Of a stretch of 64,000 bases of DNA, positions 17,643-26,852 are shown piece after piece. The notes beneath the pieces are model-generated. The model made no database searches. It saw nothing but the letters and a program-made list of their open reading frames with translations, and was not told the DNA's origin. The position numbers were made by a program, and so were the translations under genes. Source of the DNA: an uncultured Pirellula sp. (GTDB lineage Bacteria; Planctomycetota; Planctomycetia; Pirellulales; Pirellulaceae); assembly GCA_903858115.1 (NCBI GenBank), contig CAIOHR010000055.1, forward strand, positions 186,001-250,000, given 5' to 3'. Position 1 is the stretch's first letter. Every line of letters begins with the position of its first letter.

Positions 17643-20480
17643 TTATTGCTGAAGTCTTATCGTGGGTGCGACTTGCACTCCTCCTGGAAACTGAGGCTCG
17701 CCGACAGTTGTTCCTCCCCAAGGTATTCCTGGATCAATACTCTGATTGATTATTTCCTGAGCTGAGCTTTGCGACATTCCAAAGGCTGCGGATGTTATGG
17801 GACCTGGATCGCACCAGATATTCTCGCCATCGACGCGAATCGTTCCCAGGTCTTGATCAAGGTTTCGTCGTTGTGCTTCGTAGAACACCCAAACTCCCAG
17901 GAATGTATTCTGTGTATTGAGTAGATCTTGGAGTGCAGTCACGCTATCACGAGCCGCAGTAGGCCGGGAGTTTAGACTAAGGCTCTCCTGGATCTGACGC
18001 AAATCTTCGTTGATCATGATCTGCTGCGCGGCCATTCTCACCGCATAGCGTTGTAGTTCAAAATTATAACTGTTGTAACGCAAGTTGCGAAGTTGCGATC
18101 GAAGCGTTTGCCATACCGCATCTTCGAATCGATAGTAGTTTCGTTTGGCCTGCTGATACTCAATGAGAACTTGTCTATACTGGTTGCGCTCTTGCATACG
18201 CGTCAACGGTGAGTCCCATTGCAAACCAGCTCGGAGTCTACCCGTTTTTCCACGCAACGAAAGTGGGTTACTAGTTGCATTTTGTATGTCGCCGCTGAAA
18301 ACGACATCCAAAGAACTTTCCAGACTGTCAGCTACTACCTCGATCGCCCGCCACGAATCCACCAACGAAGCTCGGCTATTCATCCAGTCGAGCCGGTTCT
18401 CCATGGCGATTCTGATCGCTTCCTCAGGAGAGATGTCTACTTCAGGCAGAAGTACACTTTCAACTCGAGCCCTGGCCTGTAGCACTTGCAATGCAAGAAC
18501 ATCCTCGGAGAATTCCGCGAGCACTGACTGACTTGGAAGAATTGCCTCGTCTCGCAAAGTTTCGTATTGCTTTCGATTATCCCCCTTCTTACCTTCGCTC
18601 AGGACTTTCTGCAGATCGCCATCGATTTTGCGGAGTACTTTATCGCGGTCAATAAACTTCCGTTCAATTTTCTCGAGTTCTTCCGTGAGGGTATCTGGCA
18701 GACCACTGAGTTCTTTGGAATCCAATAAAGCGACGTCGAGTGATTCCGTCGGTAGCAATGCACAGACCTTGTCGCGTTCGCTCTCGTAGATTTCTCGCAA
18801 TCGATCTAAATTGCTCTCACGTTGAGGAAGCACGGTTCGAAGTTTTGCAATGTCTGCTCTTATCTCGGCGATATCTTCAGTCAAGATCTTGTTACGCAGA
18901 TTCTGTAGTCGCTCGATGCGTTGGCGAATCTCGCTGACGGAGTTTGCGGACTCCGGTGTCCAATCTAGAGTGCGATACTTGCCACCCGTTGCTTCGTCGG
19001 TTCTTATGATGCTAGTCTCAAGGAGAGTGGAGTTGCTATCACCGATCGCATCGCGAAGATCCGCTACTTGAGCACGACGTTCTCTAAGATTTTTACTGAT
19101 AAGATTGAATTGGTCGAGAATCGGATCTTTGACTTCGACACAAACATAAGGCGGAAGCCCGAGCGTTCCTTTGAATGCATCTAAAGCTTGTTCGTAACTG
19201 AATCGCAACTGTAGCAAAGTCGCTTGCGAGGAAATCAACGCCTGGCGAGCTTGCGCAACTTGCAACTGCTGACTAGGAATCGCATCTTGAGAAGCAGGAA
19301 TGATGGTCAACTGTTCTCGAAGAGTGTCTTCAAATCTCAACAAATTATCTTGCAATCGAGCTACGTTCTCTTCTGCATTTCGGATTTGAAGTTGATTCTG
19401 CACTAAGCCGAGAAATCCACCGACTTGGGGGACAGCACCTCCACCACCAAAGCCAGCCCCACCACCACCACCTGTTTGAACGTTGCCAACGGTTCCAAAT
19501 CCACCACCTAGCCCCGTGAACCCTTGCAAACCAGCCCCACCAAACAGACCACCGCGGCGGGTCGGACCTGGTTCGGCCTGCCGACCCACTGTGACGTTGA
19601 GATAGAATCCCGTTCTGTATCGTTCAAAGGAACGAACGTTGTACAAAAGGGTCCGCTCCGCAAGGGTGAGTCGCTCCATGATGACGTCTCGTCCACCACC
19701 GCGCAACAGCGGCTGGATAAAGCTAAAGTCAATCACGGTCGATGCGGTTTGAGCATCTGGACCAGCCAATTGCCAAGTTAGCGAGTTCGCCAATCCAATC
19801 ACCAAATCAGCACCGTTCGTAAACTGCCGTTGCAATGCTACCCCACGTCGGCCACGTGAAAACGCTCCGTTGGTTAGTGTCGAGCTACTGTTGCCACCAC
19901 CACCTCGACGAAGCCTGCCGTCAGCGGTGTAAGCGGCGCTGTATCCGGCAAACAACTGGTTGCCTAAAAAGAACCGTTCGGTACTAACGTCCAGCGCCGA
20001 GAGATAAAGGGTTTCCACTTCAGCCTGGTAAAGTGTACTGTGAAGGACTGCCGTTCGAACGGCGGTATCCGCGTCCAGGACCAACACTCCTCGCTCATCG
20101 AGTGGCAAGTACTGCCACCATACCGGGTTCTCCGCAGTATTCGTTTTTCCATTGACGTCCCAAAGAGGATAGTGCTTTTTCCCGTTCAGTACTTTCATGT
20201 ATTGATGGGAAACCTGATCATCTTCGGGCATCGGTGGGCGATCCGGATTAAACGGATCGAACATTCGCGACTCAGAACGCATTTGAATGTCCGGGATGGC
20301 AGGCAAGCAAGAATCCCCAACCTTCTCTCCTACAAGCTGGCCGACTTCTTGGTCAGCTCGATTGCGATAATGTGCCCGATTGCAGCCTGCTGGGAATGCA
20401 ATCATCGATGCGCCAGCAATGGTAAGCGAGAACTGAATCCAACGCTTGAATTCGTTTCGTCTTTGGGATTTGATGCACAT
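17643..20480 (-). CDS. TolC-family outer-membrane efflux lipoprotein, unusually long
   Basis: 945 residues from the ATG at 20480 (a GTG at 20489 is the alternative). A signal peptide ends in a lipobox-like PAGC, so the protein is probably a lipoprotein. Long helical stretches with internal repetition are typical of the TolC/OEP fold, which forms the outer-membrane channel of type I secretion and RND efflux. It is about twice the usual 450-500 residues. The extra length comes from a Gly-rich insertion (about residues 318-357, three GGGG runs) and an extended charged helical region (about 440-640). No membrane-fusion or pump gene is adjacent. It is divergent from the lipoprotein hydrolase gene across a repeat-rich spacer. 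Confidence 0.8.
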   Translation of the reverse strand: MCIKSQRRNEFKRWIQFSLTIAGASMIAFPAGCNRAHYRNRADQEVGQLVGEKVGDSCLPAIPDIQMRSESRMFDPFNPDRPPMPEDDQVSHQYMKVLNGKKHYPLWDVNGKTNTAENPVWWQYLPLDERGVLVLDADTAVRTAVLHSTLYQAEVETLYLSALDVSTERFFLGNQLFAGYSAAYTADGRLRRGGGGNSSSTLTNGAFSRGRRGVALQRQFTNGADLVIGLANSLTWQLAGPDAQTASTVIDFSFIQPLLRGGGRDVIMERLTLAERTLLYNVRSFERYRTGFYLNVTVGRQAEPGPTRRGGLFGGAGLQGFTGLGGGFGTVGNVQTGGGGGAGFGGGGAVPQVGGFLGLVQNQLQIRNAEENVARLQDNLLRFEDTLREQLTIIPASQDAIPSQQLQVAQARQALISSQATLLQLRFSYEQALDAFKGTLGLPPYVCVEVKDPILDQFNLISKNLRERRAQVADLRDAIGDSNSTLLETSIIRTDEATGGKYRTLDWTPESANSVSEIRQRIERLQNLRNKILTEDIAEIRADIAKLRTVLPQRESNLDRLREIYESERDKVCALLPTESLDVALLDSKELSGLPDTLTEELEKIERKFIDRDKVLRKIDGDLQKVLSEGKKGDNRKQYETLRDEAILPSQSVLAEFSEDVLALQVLQARARVESVLLPEVDISPEEAIRIAMENRLDWMNSRASLVDSWRAIEVVADSLESSLDVVFSGDIQNATSNPLSLRGKTGRLRAGLQWDSPLTRMQERNQYRQVLIEYQQAKRNYYRFEDAVWQTLRSQLRNLRYNSYNFELQRYAVRMAAQQIMINEDLRQIQESLSLNSRPTAARDSVTALQDLLNTQNTFLGVWVFYEAQRRNLDQDLGTIRVDGENIWCDPGPITSAAFGMSQSSAQEIINQSIDPGIPWGGTTVGEPQFPGGVQVAPTIRLQQ

Positions 20481-20544
20481 AGGTAACACGCCTTTTCCGA
20501 GTCAGATATCTCCCCCGATAGGGACTTATATATCTTTTCGGCTG

Positions 20545-20620
20545 TTACCGATCTTACGCTTGATACCACAAGTACCAACTCAGCATGAATTACGGATCTT
20601 ACGGCGCTTACCGATCTTAA
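20545..20620 (+). repeat. 9-bp-periodic direct repeats in a divergent promoter region
   Basis: TTAC(C/G)GATCTTA occurs three times, at 20545-20557, 20590-20602 and 20608-20620. Start-to-start distances are 45 and 18 bp, both multiples of nine. Read on the minus strand, the promoter-distal part is a run of GTAAGATCS-like 9-mers. The array lies in the 231 bp spacer between the TolC-family gene and the divergent hydrolase gene, where operators for either gene would be expected. It may be a regulator binding array or a simple minisatellite. Confidence 0.6.
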
Positions 20621-20711
20621 CAGGGATCCGGATTGACATTGCGTTCGCAAGTTTATTGCTGGTAATAGACTCACTTTGGAATCAAACATCAGGTGATTGC
20701 TTGCATTTCTT

Positions 20712-22874
20712 ATGAGCTACGGTGGCAGGACAGCGATAGAAGTTGAACCGAAGCGAAGCCTCGTGGCTCGGCTTCGCGTTCTTTGCTGTTTGATCGTTCT
20801 CTGCGCCAGTGGTTGCGCCTCCCAGAAGTATGTCCAGATTCGGTCGAATCCGTTCAACCCATTGACCGAAAAGCTCAATCTCGCGTCGCGATCAGGACCG
20901 GAAGTTACGACACGTACCATGTCGCTTCTTCGGCACTATGCATTGCTGGATACTTATCACAAAAACCCGAAGGAGTGCTTGACCCAGCTACAAGAACTCG
21001 CCACGGACGAAAAAGGGGCGGAGAAAACCTATGCTATCGCCGAGCTAGCGTACATCGTTGGTAAAAAAGCAGAGGCTCGTCAACAAAAGGGCGATGCTTT
21101 GGATATGTACACCGTTGCAGTCAGCAACGCTTACCTCTATCTCTTTTGTCCAGACTTAGATAGTTCGCGAAACCCGTACGATCCACAGTTTCGTGGAGCA
21201 TGCGACCTCTACAATGCTTCGCTCGAAGCTACCCTGAGGCTGGTGATCGATCAGGGAAAATTAAGGCCTGGCAATAGTTACCGAATTACATCCTCGAACA
21301 AGGATTACGACGTACGTGTAATCTCGAAGGGGTCATGGATGGACTCGGATTTCGCCGATCTGCGATTCTGCAATGACTATAAAGTGAATGGGTTCGATAC
21401 GTCGAACCTCAGCTACGGAATCGGTGTACCGATGATAGCTGTGCGACGACCCAACACGGGCGAAAACGCTTCGGAAAAGTATTATCCGGAAGGACTCTCC
21501 TTTCCTGTGACGGCACTACTACGTGTTACATCGCCAACGCTCGAGACTTCACACGATAGTCAACATCGGCATCCGTGCGTTTTGGAACTCCATGATCCAC
21601 TCGATACGACGGACATTCAACTGAATTCACGCTTGGTGCCTCTGCAATCGGACTTGAGTACCCCACTGGCTTACTTCTTAGACAATCCCAAGTTTCGAGA
21701 GCAAACCAATAGCACACTCGGACTACGTGACCCAAGTAAGACCGAGAAGTTACGAGGCGTGTATATGGTGGAGCCCTTCGATCCGAATCGAGTGCCCGTC
21801 GTGATGGTCCACGGCCTCTGGTCGAGTCCGTTGACATGGATGCCTATGTTCAATGATCTGCGCTCTTTCCAAGAACTGCGACGCAACTACCAATTCTGGT
21901 TCTATCAGTATCCAACAGGTCAGCCCTTCTGGGTCAGTGCTACTCAAATGCGAAGTGATTTGCACGAGCTAAGGCAAACACTCGATCCTGCTCGGAAGTA
22001 TCCTGTTCTCGATAACATCGTCCTCGTGGGCCACAGCATGGGCGGACTCGTTTCACGCATGCAAACCATCGAAAGTGGTGACGAATTTTGGAAGATTCTT
22101 AGCGACAAGCCTTTTGATTCGATCAAAGGGGATGAATCGGAGCTCCAACGCATCGCCGCAGCACTCTATTTTCATCCCAATCCATCTATTAAGCGGGTCG
22201 TTACGATTGGTACGCCGCATCGCGGAAGCGACTATGCCAATGATGCGACTCGTTGGATTGGAAGAGCCATCATCAAGCTTCCGACGAGCATCACGGACAT
22301 TGGAAACTCCATCATTCGCCAGAATCCGGGTACGTTTCGCAATACGGACTTGTTGACGACGAACACGAGCATCGATTCCCTCAGTCCAGAGTCCCCCATT
22401 TTTCCAACCATGTTGCGCGCACCGAGAGCTCCTTGGGTCAAATACCATAATATTGTTGGAGTTGTAGAAAAGAGCAATTGGATTGGGGGTTCGTCAGCTC
22501 CAAGTGATGGAATTGTTGGCGTGGAAAGCGCCATGATGGATGATGTAGCAAGCGAGATCATGGTCGATTCGAAACACCAGGAAATTCACTTGAAGCCACG
22601 TGCTATCCTTGAGGTACGCCGCGTATTGGTAGAGCATTTGCGTGAATTGACACAGTATCCACAGCTATCCGCCATCTTGGATGTACCGGATGCATGGAAG
22701 GTGTCATCACCGTCGGAAACGCCAGCCTCGCGAAATTACGTCGCGACTCGTTTGTATCCTCAACAGGCCCCGGCAATGGTTGTGCCTGCTGCCGCTTTTG
22801 AACCACTGCCATTTCCCGAGAAGAAACAAAGCCGATTATTGGCCATTCCGATGAAGCCCAAAAGCTCGCTCTAG
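20712..22874 (+). CDS. Exported alpha/beta-hydrolase lipoprotein (lipase/PGAP1-like)
   Basis: 720 residues from the ATG at 20712; a TTG at 20697 would only add five residues. The leader ends in a lipobox (CASGC), so a membrane-attached lipoprotein is expected. The N-terminal half (about 30-340) is not recognised. From about residue 350 an alpha/beta-hydrolase domain follows, with the oxyanion-side motif MVHGLWSSPLTW and the nucleophile elbow GHSMGGL, plus a later IGTPHRGS motif common in lipases. The acid and base residues were not assigned. Likely an esterase or lipase at the cell surface; substrate unknown. It is divergent from the TolC-family gene. Confidence 0.8.
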   Translation: MSYGGRTAIEVEPKRSLVARLRVLCCLIVLCASGCASQKYVQIRSNPFNPLTEKLNLASRSGPEVTTRTMSLLRHYALLDTYHKNPKECLTQLQELATDEKGAEKTYAIAELAYIVGKKAEARQQKGDALDMYTVAVSNAYLYLFCPDLDSSRNPYDPQFRGACDLYNASLEATLRLVIDQGKLRPGNSYRITSSNKDYDVRVISKGSWMDSDFADLRFCNDYKVNGFDTSNLSYGIGVPMIAVRRPNTGENASEKYYPEGLSFPVTALLRVTSPTLETSHDSQHRHPCVLELHDPLDTTDIQLNSRLVPLQSDLSTPLAYFLDNPKFREQTNSTLGLRDPSKTEKLRGVYMVEPFDPNRVPVVMVHGLWSSPLTWMPMFNDLRSFQELRRNYQFWFYQYPTGQPFWVSATQMRSDLHELRQTLDPARKYPVLDNIVLVGHSMGGLVSRMQTIESGDEFWKILSDKPFDSIKGDESELQRIAAALYFHPNPSIKRVVTIGTPHRGSDYANDATRWIGRAIIKLPTSITDIGNSIIRQNPGTFRNTDLLTTNTSIDSLSPESPIFPTMLRAPRAPWVKYHNIVGVVEKSNWIGGSSAPSDGIVGVESAMMDDVASEIMVDSKHQEIHLKPRAILEVRRVLVEHLRELTQYPQLSAILDVPDAWKVSSPSETPASRNYVATRLYPQQAPAMVVPAAAFEPLPFPEKKQSRLLAIPMKPKSSL

Positions 22875-22992
22875 ACTAGTCCTCTGTCCAATTTAGATTT
22901 TTGGGTGGCACGGCAGAACAAATCACTGACACATCAGCGAAGTCGTATTCGGATGCACTGCCAACGCGACCAGAAGGAACGAAGAATAGTTC

Positions 22993-24423
22993 ATGAAGTT
23001 TGTCTCTGCACCTTACACTCGAATCAGCCCTGTCAATCGCTCCATCACTTGGCAAGGAGATTGGGCGCACCAGGAACTTTGCGATCTCGCGTTCGAGAAG
23101 GCAAGATCATCGCAAGCCAAATGGAGATCAACGTCGATTGACGATCGGATTTCGATTCTCAAGCGATTCGCTTCTTTGTTGCAATTCAATTCCGAGGCTA
23201 TCGCAACGACGATCACGTTGGAGTCGGGAAAGCCGTTCTGGGAAAGCCTTACAGAAGTTCACTCGTCGATTGCAAAAGTCGATAATGCAATCGATGCGAT
23301 CCGAACACGACGCTGGGATAAAGTCGAACCGAATGCGACAGACTCGACGGCGGTCCGATATCGTTCGTTAGGAATCGTATTGGTCCTCGGACCGTACAAT
23401 CTTCCACTCCATCTTCCTGGTGCACATATCATCCCTGCCCTTCTAGCCGGCAACTGCGTTATCTTCAAGCCAAGTGAGAAAACAGCCGCTGTCGGAGACT
23501 GGATTGCGAGATGTTGGCAAGAAGCGGCCTTACCAGAAGGCATACTAGAAGTGATTCATGGAGGAGTCGAAGTCGCGCAGTATCTCGCAAATCTTAATCT
23601 TGATGGAGTTTTCTTCACAGGCTCCTATCGTGGCGGTGTCGCTCTTCACCGACTTCTTGCCGGACGCCCTGAGTGCTTGTTGGCTTTAGAGATGGGTGGC
23701 AACAATCCTTTGATCATCGAAAAAGTATCCGATCATCGCGCGGCTATTCAAACGATTATTTCGTCTGCCTACATCACGAGTGGCCAACGATGTACATGTG
23801 CGCGGCGCATCGTTGTCGTCGATAGACCCGAGAATCGGACGCTTGTAAAGAGGCTCGTCCACTCCATCGAGAAGATTCGTGTTGGGGATCCGCTCAAGGA
23901 ACCTCAACCCTTCATGGGTGCATTGGTTTCAGAAGAATCATCACTACAGATCCTGCGTGCTCAATCGATGCTGGCCTCCGCAGGAGCAACGACGTTGGTG
24001 CCTTGTAAATCGATGCCCGACAACTCTTGTATTTTGTCTCCAGGACTGTCACTCATCTCACCTGACTACCAAAACGACGAAGAGTACTTTGGCCCGTTAG
24101 CAACCCTTTGCTTTGTGAAAGACATGCGTCACGCGATTGAGATTGCGAATCGAACCCGGTATGGCTTGGCTGCCGGTCTATTGAGCGACGATCGAAGCTG
24201 CTACGAGCACTTCCTGCACAACATCCATGCCGGCATTGTCAATTGGAATTCGCCGACGACAGGAGCCAGCGGCAAACTTCCGTTTGGTGGAGTTGGTGCG
24301 AGCGGGAATCACAGACCGAGTGGTTACTTTGCTTCCGACTACTGCTCTTATCCTATCGCATCGGTCGAAAAGAATCCGCTTCAGCCATTGCCGATATCGC
24401 CGGGGCTCGAAGCAATCGACTGA
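22993..24423 (+). CDS. astD: Succinylglutamate-semialdehyde dehydrogenase-type aldehyde dehydrogenase
   Basis: 476 residues, a normal length for the family. It contains the ALDH motifs PYNLPLHLPGA, FKPSEKT, the general-base region LALEMGGNNP (Glu near residue 234) and the catalytic Cys in GQRCTCARR (near residue 267). The GNNP and GQRCTCARR variants are characteristic of AstD, which oxidises N-succinylglutamate 5-semialdehyde with NAD+ in the arginine succinyltransferase pathway. AAGGA about 12 bp upstream may serve as ribosome binding site. No astA, astB, astC or astE gene lies in the window, so the pathway role is inferred from the motifs alone and another semialdehyde substrate is possible. 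Confidence 0.8.
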   Translation: MKFVSAPYTRISPVNRSITWQGDWAHQELCDLAFEKARSSQAKWRSTSIDDRISILKRFASLLQFNSEAIATTITLESGKPFWESLTEVHSSIAKVDNAIDAIRTRRWDKVEPNATDSTAVRYRSLGIVLVLGPYNLPLHLPGAHIIPALLAGNCVIFKPSEKTAAVGDWIARCWQEAALPEGILEVIHGGVEVAQYLANLNLDGVFFTGSYRGGVALHRLLAGRPECLLALEMGGNNPLIIEKVSDHRAAIQTIISSAYITSGQRCTCARRIVVVDRPENRTLVKRLVHSIEKIRVGDPLKEPQPFMGALVSEESSLQILRAQSMLASAGATTLVPCKSMPDNSCILSPGLSLISPDYQNDEEYFGPLATLCFVKDMRHAIEIANRTRYGLAAGLLSDDRSCYEHFLHNIHAGIVNWNSPTTGASGKLPFGGVGASGNHRPSGYFASDYCSYPIASVEKNPLQPLPISPGLEAID

Positions 24424-24428
24424 CGCAG

Positions 24429-25106
24429 TCACCCCATCGCGATTCGGATCGCGAAGAGAACAATGATCGTGCCGAGTACCGAGATTGCGAGTCTTGTCGT
24501 TCGATTCAGTTTCAAATAGAACACCAAAACAAATCCACTCAGTGCCACGATGGCGGATACGATCGCAGAAACATCGATTACCCAAGACCACGGTGTTCCC
24601 GTGTGTCGCCCCTTATGCAGATCGTTGAGTACGGAGACCAGATCGTTACAAGTGACGGATAGGTCGTACTCACCAGTCTTTCGTTGAATCCTTGCCGTAG
24701 CAGCGTACCCCGGGCCTTGGAAGGTTACTTCGCATTCATCCGAAAAAGACAAGAAGTCGGACATCCGACCTGTGAGCTTGTGTTCGCTCCGAAGATACTC
24801 GACAACTGCAAGCTTATCTATTTCGTGACCATAGTCTGATAGATTCCAATCCGCAGGTGGAGTTGCCGTTCGATGGAGCCAATCCTTGTCCATCTGTCCT
24901 GACTTTTGCGATGTTGTCTCTCGAAAGAACCAATCAGGATGGTTCAACGTCAGGCCCGTGATACTGAAGAAGAAGATCGCTCCAAGAGAGAGCATCGACA
25001 GATAGATATGTAACCAACGAAACCATCGGGCTACAAAGCGATGAAACACTTTGGACCTCGGAGAGATTTTGTTTTGCTTTACGGGTGGTTCGCGATCCAG
25101 TCGCAT
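24429..25106 (-). CDS. PepSY-associated transmembrane protein
   Basis: 225 residues. An N-terminal membrane segment (about 33-57) with the sequence WLHIYLSMLSLGAIFFFS, ending TGLTLNHPDW, is the hallmark of PepSY-associated TM proteins. Membrane helices near the C-terminus (about 170-190 and 200-222) close the protein. Such proteins are found with iron-siderophore reduction and extracytoplasmic flavin-dependent redox systems. The gene follows the ApbE-DUF2271 gene by 39 bp on the same strand, supporting a shared redox function. Confidence 0.85.
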   Translation of the reverse strand: MRLDREPPVKQNKISPRSKVFHRFVARWFRWLHIYLSMLSLGAIFFFSITGLTLNHPDWFFRETTSQKSGQMDKDWLHRTATPPADWNLSDYGHEIDKLAVVEYLRSEHKLTGRMSDFLSFSDECEVTFQGPGYAATARIQRKTGEYDLSVTCNDLVSVLNDLHKGRHTGTPWSWVIDVSAIVSAIVALSGFVLVFYLKLNRTTRLAISVLGTIIVLFAIRIAMG

Positions 25107-25145
25107 GAAAAACTCCCTTCCCTTGCTTCGACTTGAACGGGCTTC

Positions 25146-26663
25146 TTACTTCCTTTTCTTAAACGACAAGGACGCTGCTTTAATCTCGGCGTTTCCTTCG
25201 AGCTTCAATTCAAAGTCACCAGCCCCCAAACTAATTGGGGATTTCATCAGTTGGTATGTTCCATGCTCGCGAGCCGCTTCGATGTACAACGTATACTTTC
25301 CGTCAGGCAGAGGTTTGCCATGGTCGTCACTGCCATCCCAGCCAATTTTGTACGAACCAGGATTGCGAGTTGGTTTCGAAACGGTCCCAATCAGCTTCTT
25401 TTGGTCGACGAGTAAACGCATTTGATCGCTCGTATACCACCGACGCAGGTCGCGATGCCAACGAGGTCCAGGATTTTCTGTCATCAAAAATAGACTCAAG
25501 GTCTTTACCGGAAACCCATCTTTGTCTTCGACCCATACGGCGACGTATGGTCGACGATATCGACCACCTTCGCCTGCTTTGTTGATCTCAAAAGAGATGC
25601 TGAACTCTTCAGGTTGATTCTCGGCTTTCTTTTCTCCCGGTGGTTTGTTGTTGTCTTCCTGGAGGCCTGCATCGGGCCAAAGCGATGATGCAATCAATGC
25701 ACCGTTGAGATCGACGAGAAGACATTTTGCACCTGGGATGGTTTCGATCAGTGCGACACTGACGGTTGTTGGCAATACACTGCAGACCGTCGCCAAAACA
25801 TCCGCAGTCTCCGCGTCAGCAGCGATGACTGACGCACTTACAACATGATTGCATGGTTGTCCTGTTCGCGGATCGAAGATATGTGAAATCGACTTGTTTC
25901 CAATCTTGATACTTCGCTCAGAGACTCCGCTCGTGGCGATTGCTCCTTGAGTCAATGTAAGGCGTTGCAATGGACGCGATTCCAGCATGTCGCTATTTGG
26001 ATTGGGGATCGAAACCCACTGCGCAGCGTTGCCGGCCACTCGAATGTCTCCGCCGATATTGATCGAAATTCCTTGAGTCTTTGGAACACGAGCGAGCACC
26101 GCTTCAGCAACCGCGTCTAGTATCGTCCCTTTTGCAATTGCATTCAGCGAGAGTGGAGACGAGGAATTGCGAGTCACTGTCGTCGTATCCGAATGAACAG
26201 TCCAATGGCGTTGGTTCACCAACTCTAGATCTTGTTGAAGCTCTAGGGGAGTGGGGAATTGATTCCTATCGGCTCCGCGTTTCCAGCTTTGACTCAAATA
26301 CTCTGCCCCCGGATTGAAAGCGCCGTCGGTTAGTTTCGTCCACCTTTCGCATCGTTGGAGCAAGCCCGCCAGATCGGGCGAAACACTCATGGAGTGACCG
26401 ATTGGAAGATTCGTAAGCTTGGCAAACTCACTCGATTGTGAATAGTGACTGAAGACTTCACCTAGTCTGTCAATCTCCTGAAGTGCGATCTCTTCCGCTT
26501 GATTTGCGACTGCATCTTCCTCGGCCTCAATTCGAAGTTCGAGGGAAGTGCCAAGCACATTTTCGTGATGAAACGCAAATTCCTCCGAGAAAGCTTGGCT
26601 CTGTATTGTGAACGCAATCAGAACCAGTGTGAATCGCAGGGGGCAGAGCAATCGTATACGCAT
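25146..26663 (-). CDS. apbE: FAD:protein FMN transferase (ApbE) fused to DUF2271
   Basis: 505 residues with a signal peptide ending near QAFS. Residues about 25-340 are ApbE, which covalently attaches FMN to threonine or serine of exported redox proteins. Visible motifs are INIGGDIRVAG and the metal/flavin motif ISHIFDPRTGQPCN, plus the C-terminal DVLATVCSVL helix. Residues about 355-500 are a DUF2271 domain (WVEDKDGFPVKTL, then the GSYKIGWDGSDDHGKPLPDG segment). The fusion plus the downstream PepSY protein suggests an extracytoplasmic flavin-based electron-transfer module. The flavinylated target is not evident in the window. Confidence 0.9.
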   Translation of the reverse strand: MRIRLLCPLRFTLVLIAFTIQSQAFSEEFAFHHENVLGTSLELRIEAEEDAVANQAEEIALQEIDRLGEVFSHYSQSSEFAKLTNLPIGHSMSVSPDLAGLLQRCERWTKLTDGAFNPGAEYLSQSWKRGADRNQFPTPLELQQDLELVNQRHWTVHSDTTTVTRNSSSPLSLNAIAKGTILDAVAEAVLARVPKTQGISINIGGDIRVAGNAAQWVSIPNPNSDMLESRPLQRLTLTQGAIATSGVSERSIKIGNKSISHIFDPRTGQPCNHVVSASVIAADAETADVLATVCSVLPTTVSVALIETIPGAKCLLVDLNGALIASSLWPDAGLQEDNNKPPGEKKAENQPEEFSISFEINKAGEGGRYRRPYVAVWVEDKDGFPVKTLSLFLMTENPGPRWHRDLRRWYTSDQMRLLVDQKKLIGTVSKPTRNPGSYKIGWDGSDDHGKPLPDGKYTLYIEAAREHGTYQLMKSPISLGAGDFELKLEGNAEIKAASLSFKKRK

Positions 26664-26775
26664 GACAGGAACTCGAGATACGAATCGGAGAACAGAGGTA
26701 GACTAGACTCAATCAATACTCAGGGAAGCACAACTAGTTGAGTGTAAACACTTGAACGAGTCACACTGTGACTTG

Positions 26776-26805
26776 CTAAAAGCGGCGTCTCGAAGAGACG
26801 CCGCT
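26776..26805 (-). terminator. Hairpin terminator after the EF-hand gene
   Basis: A perfect 11 bp stem (26781-26791 with 26795-26805, loop of three bases) lies 47 bp beyond the stop codon of the EF-hand gene. On the minus strand it is followed by TTT, giving a weak T tract. It may partly insulate the ApbE gene downstream. Confidence 0.6.
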
Positions 26806-26852
26806 CTATGCATGAAGCCAAACCAACATTTGACGCTTGGCAAGCTTGTAGA

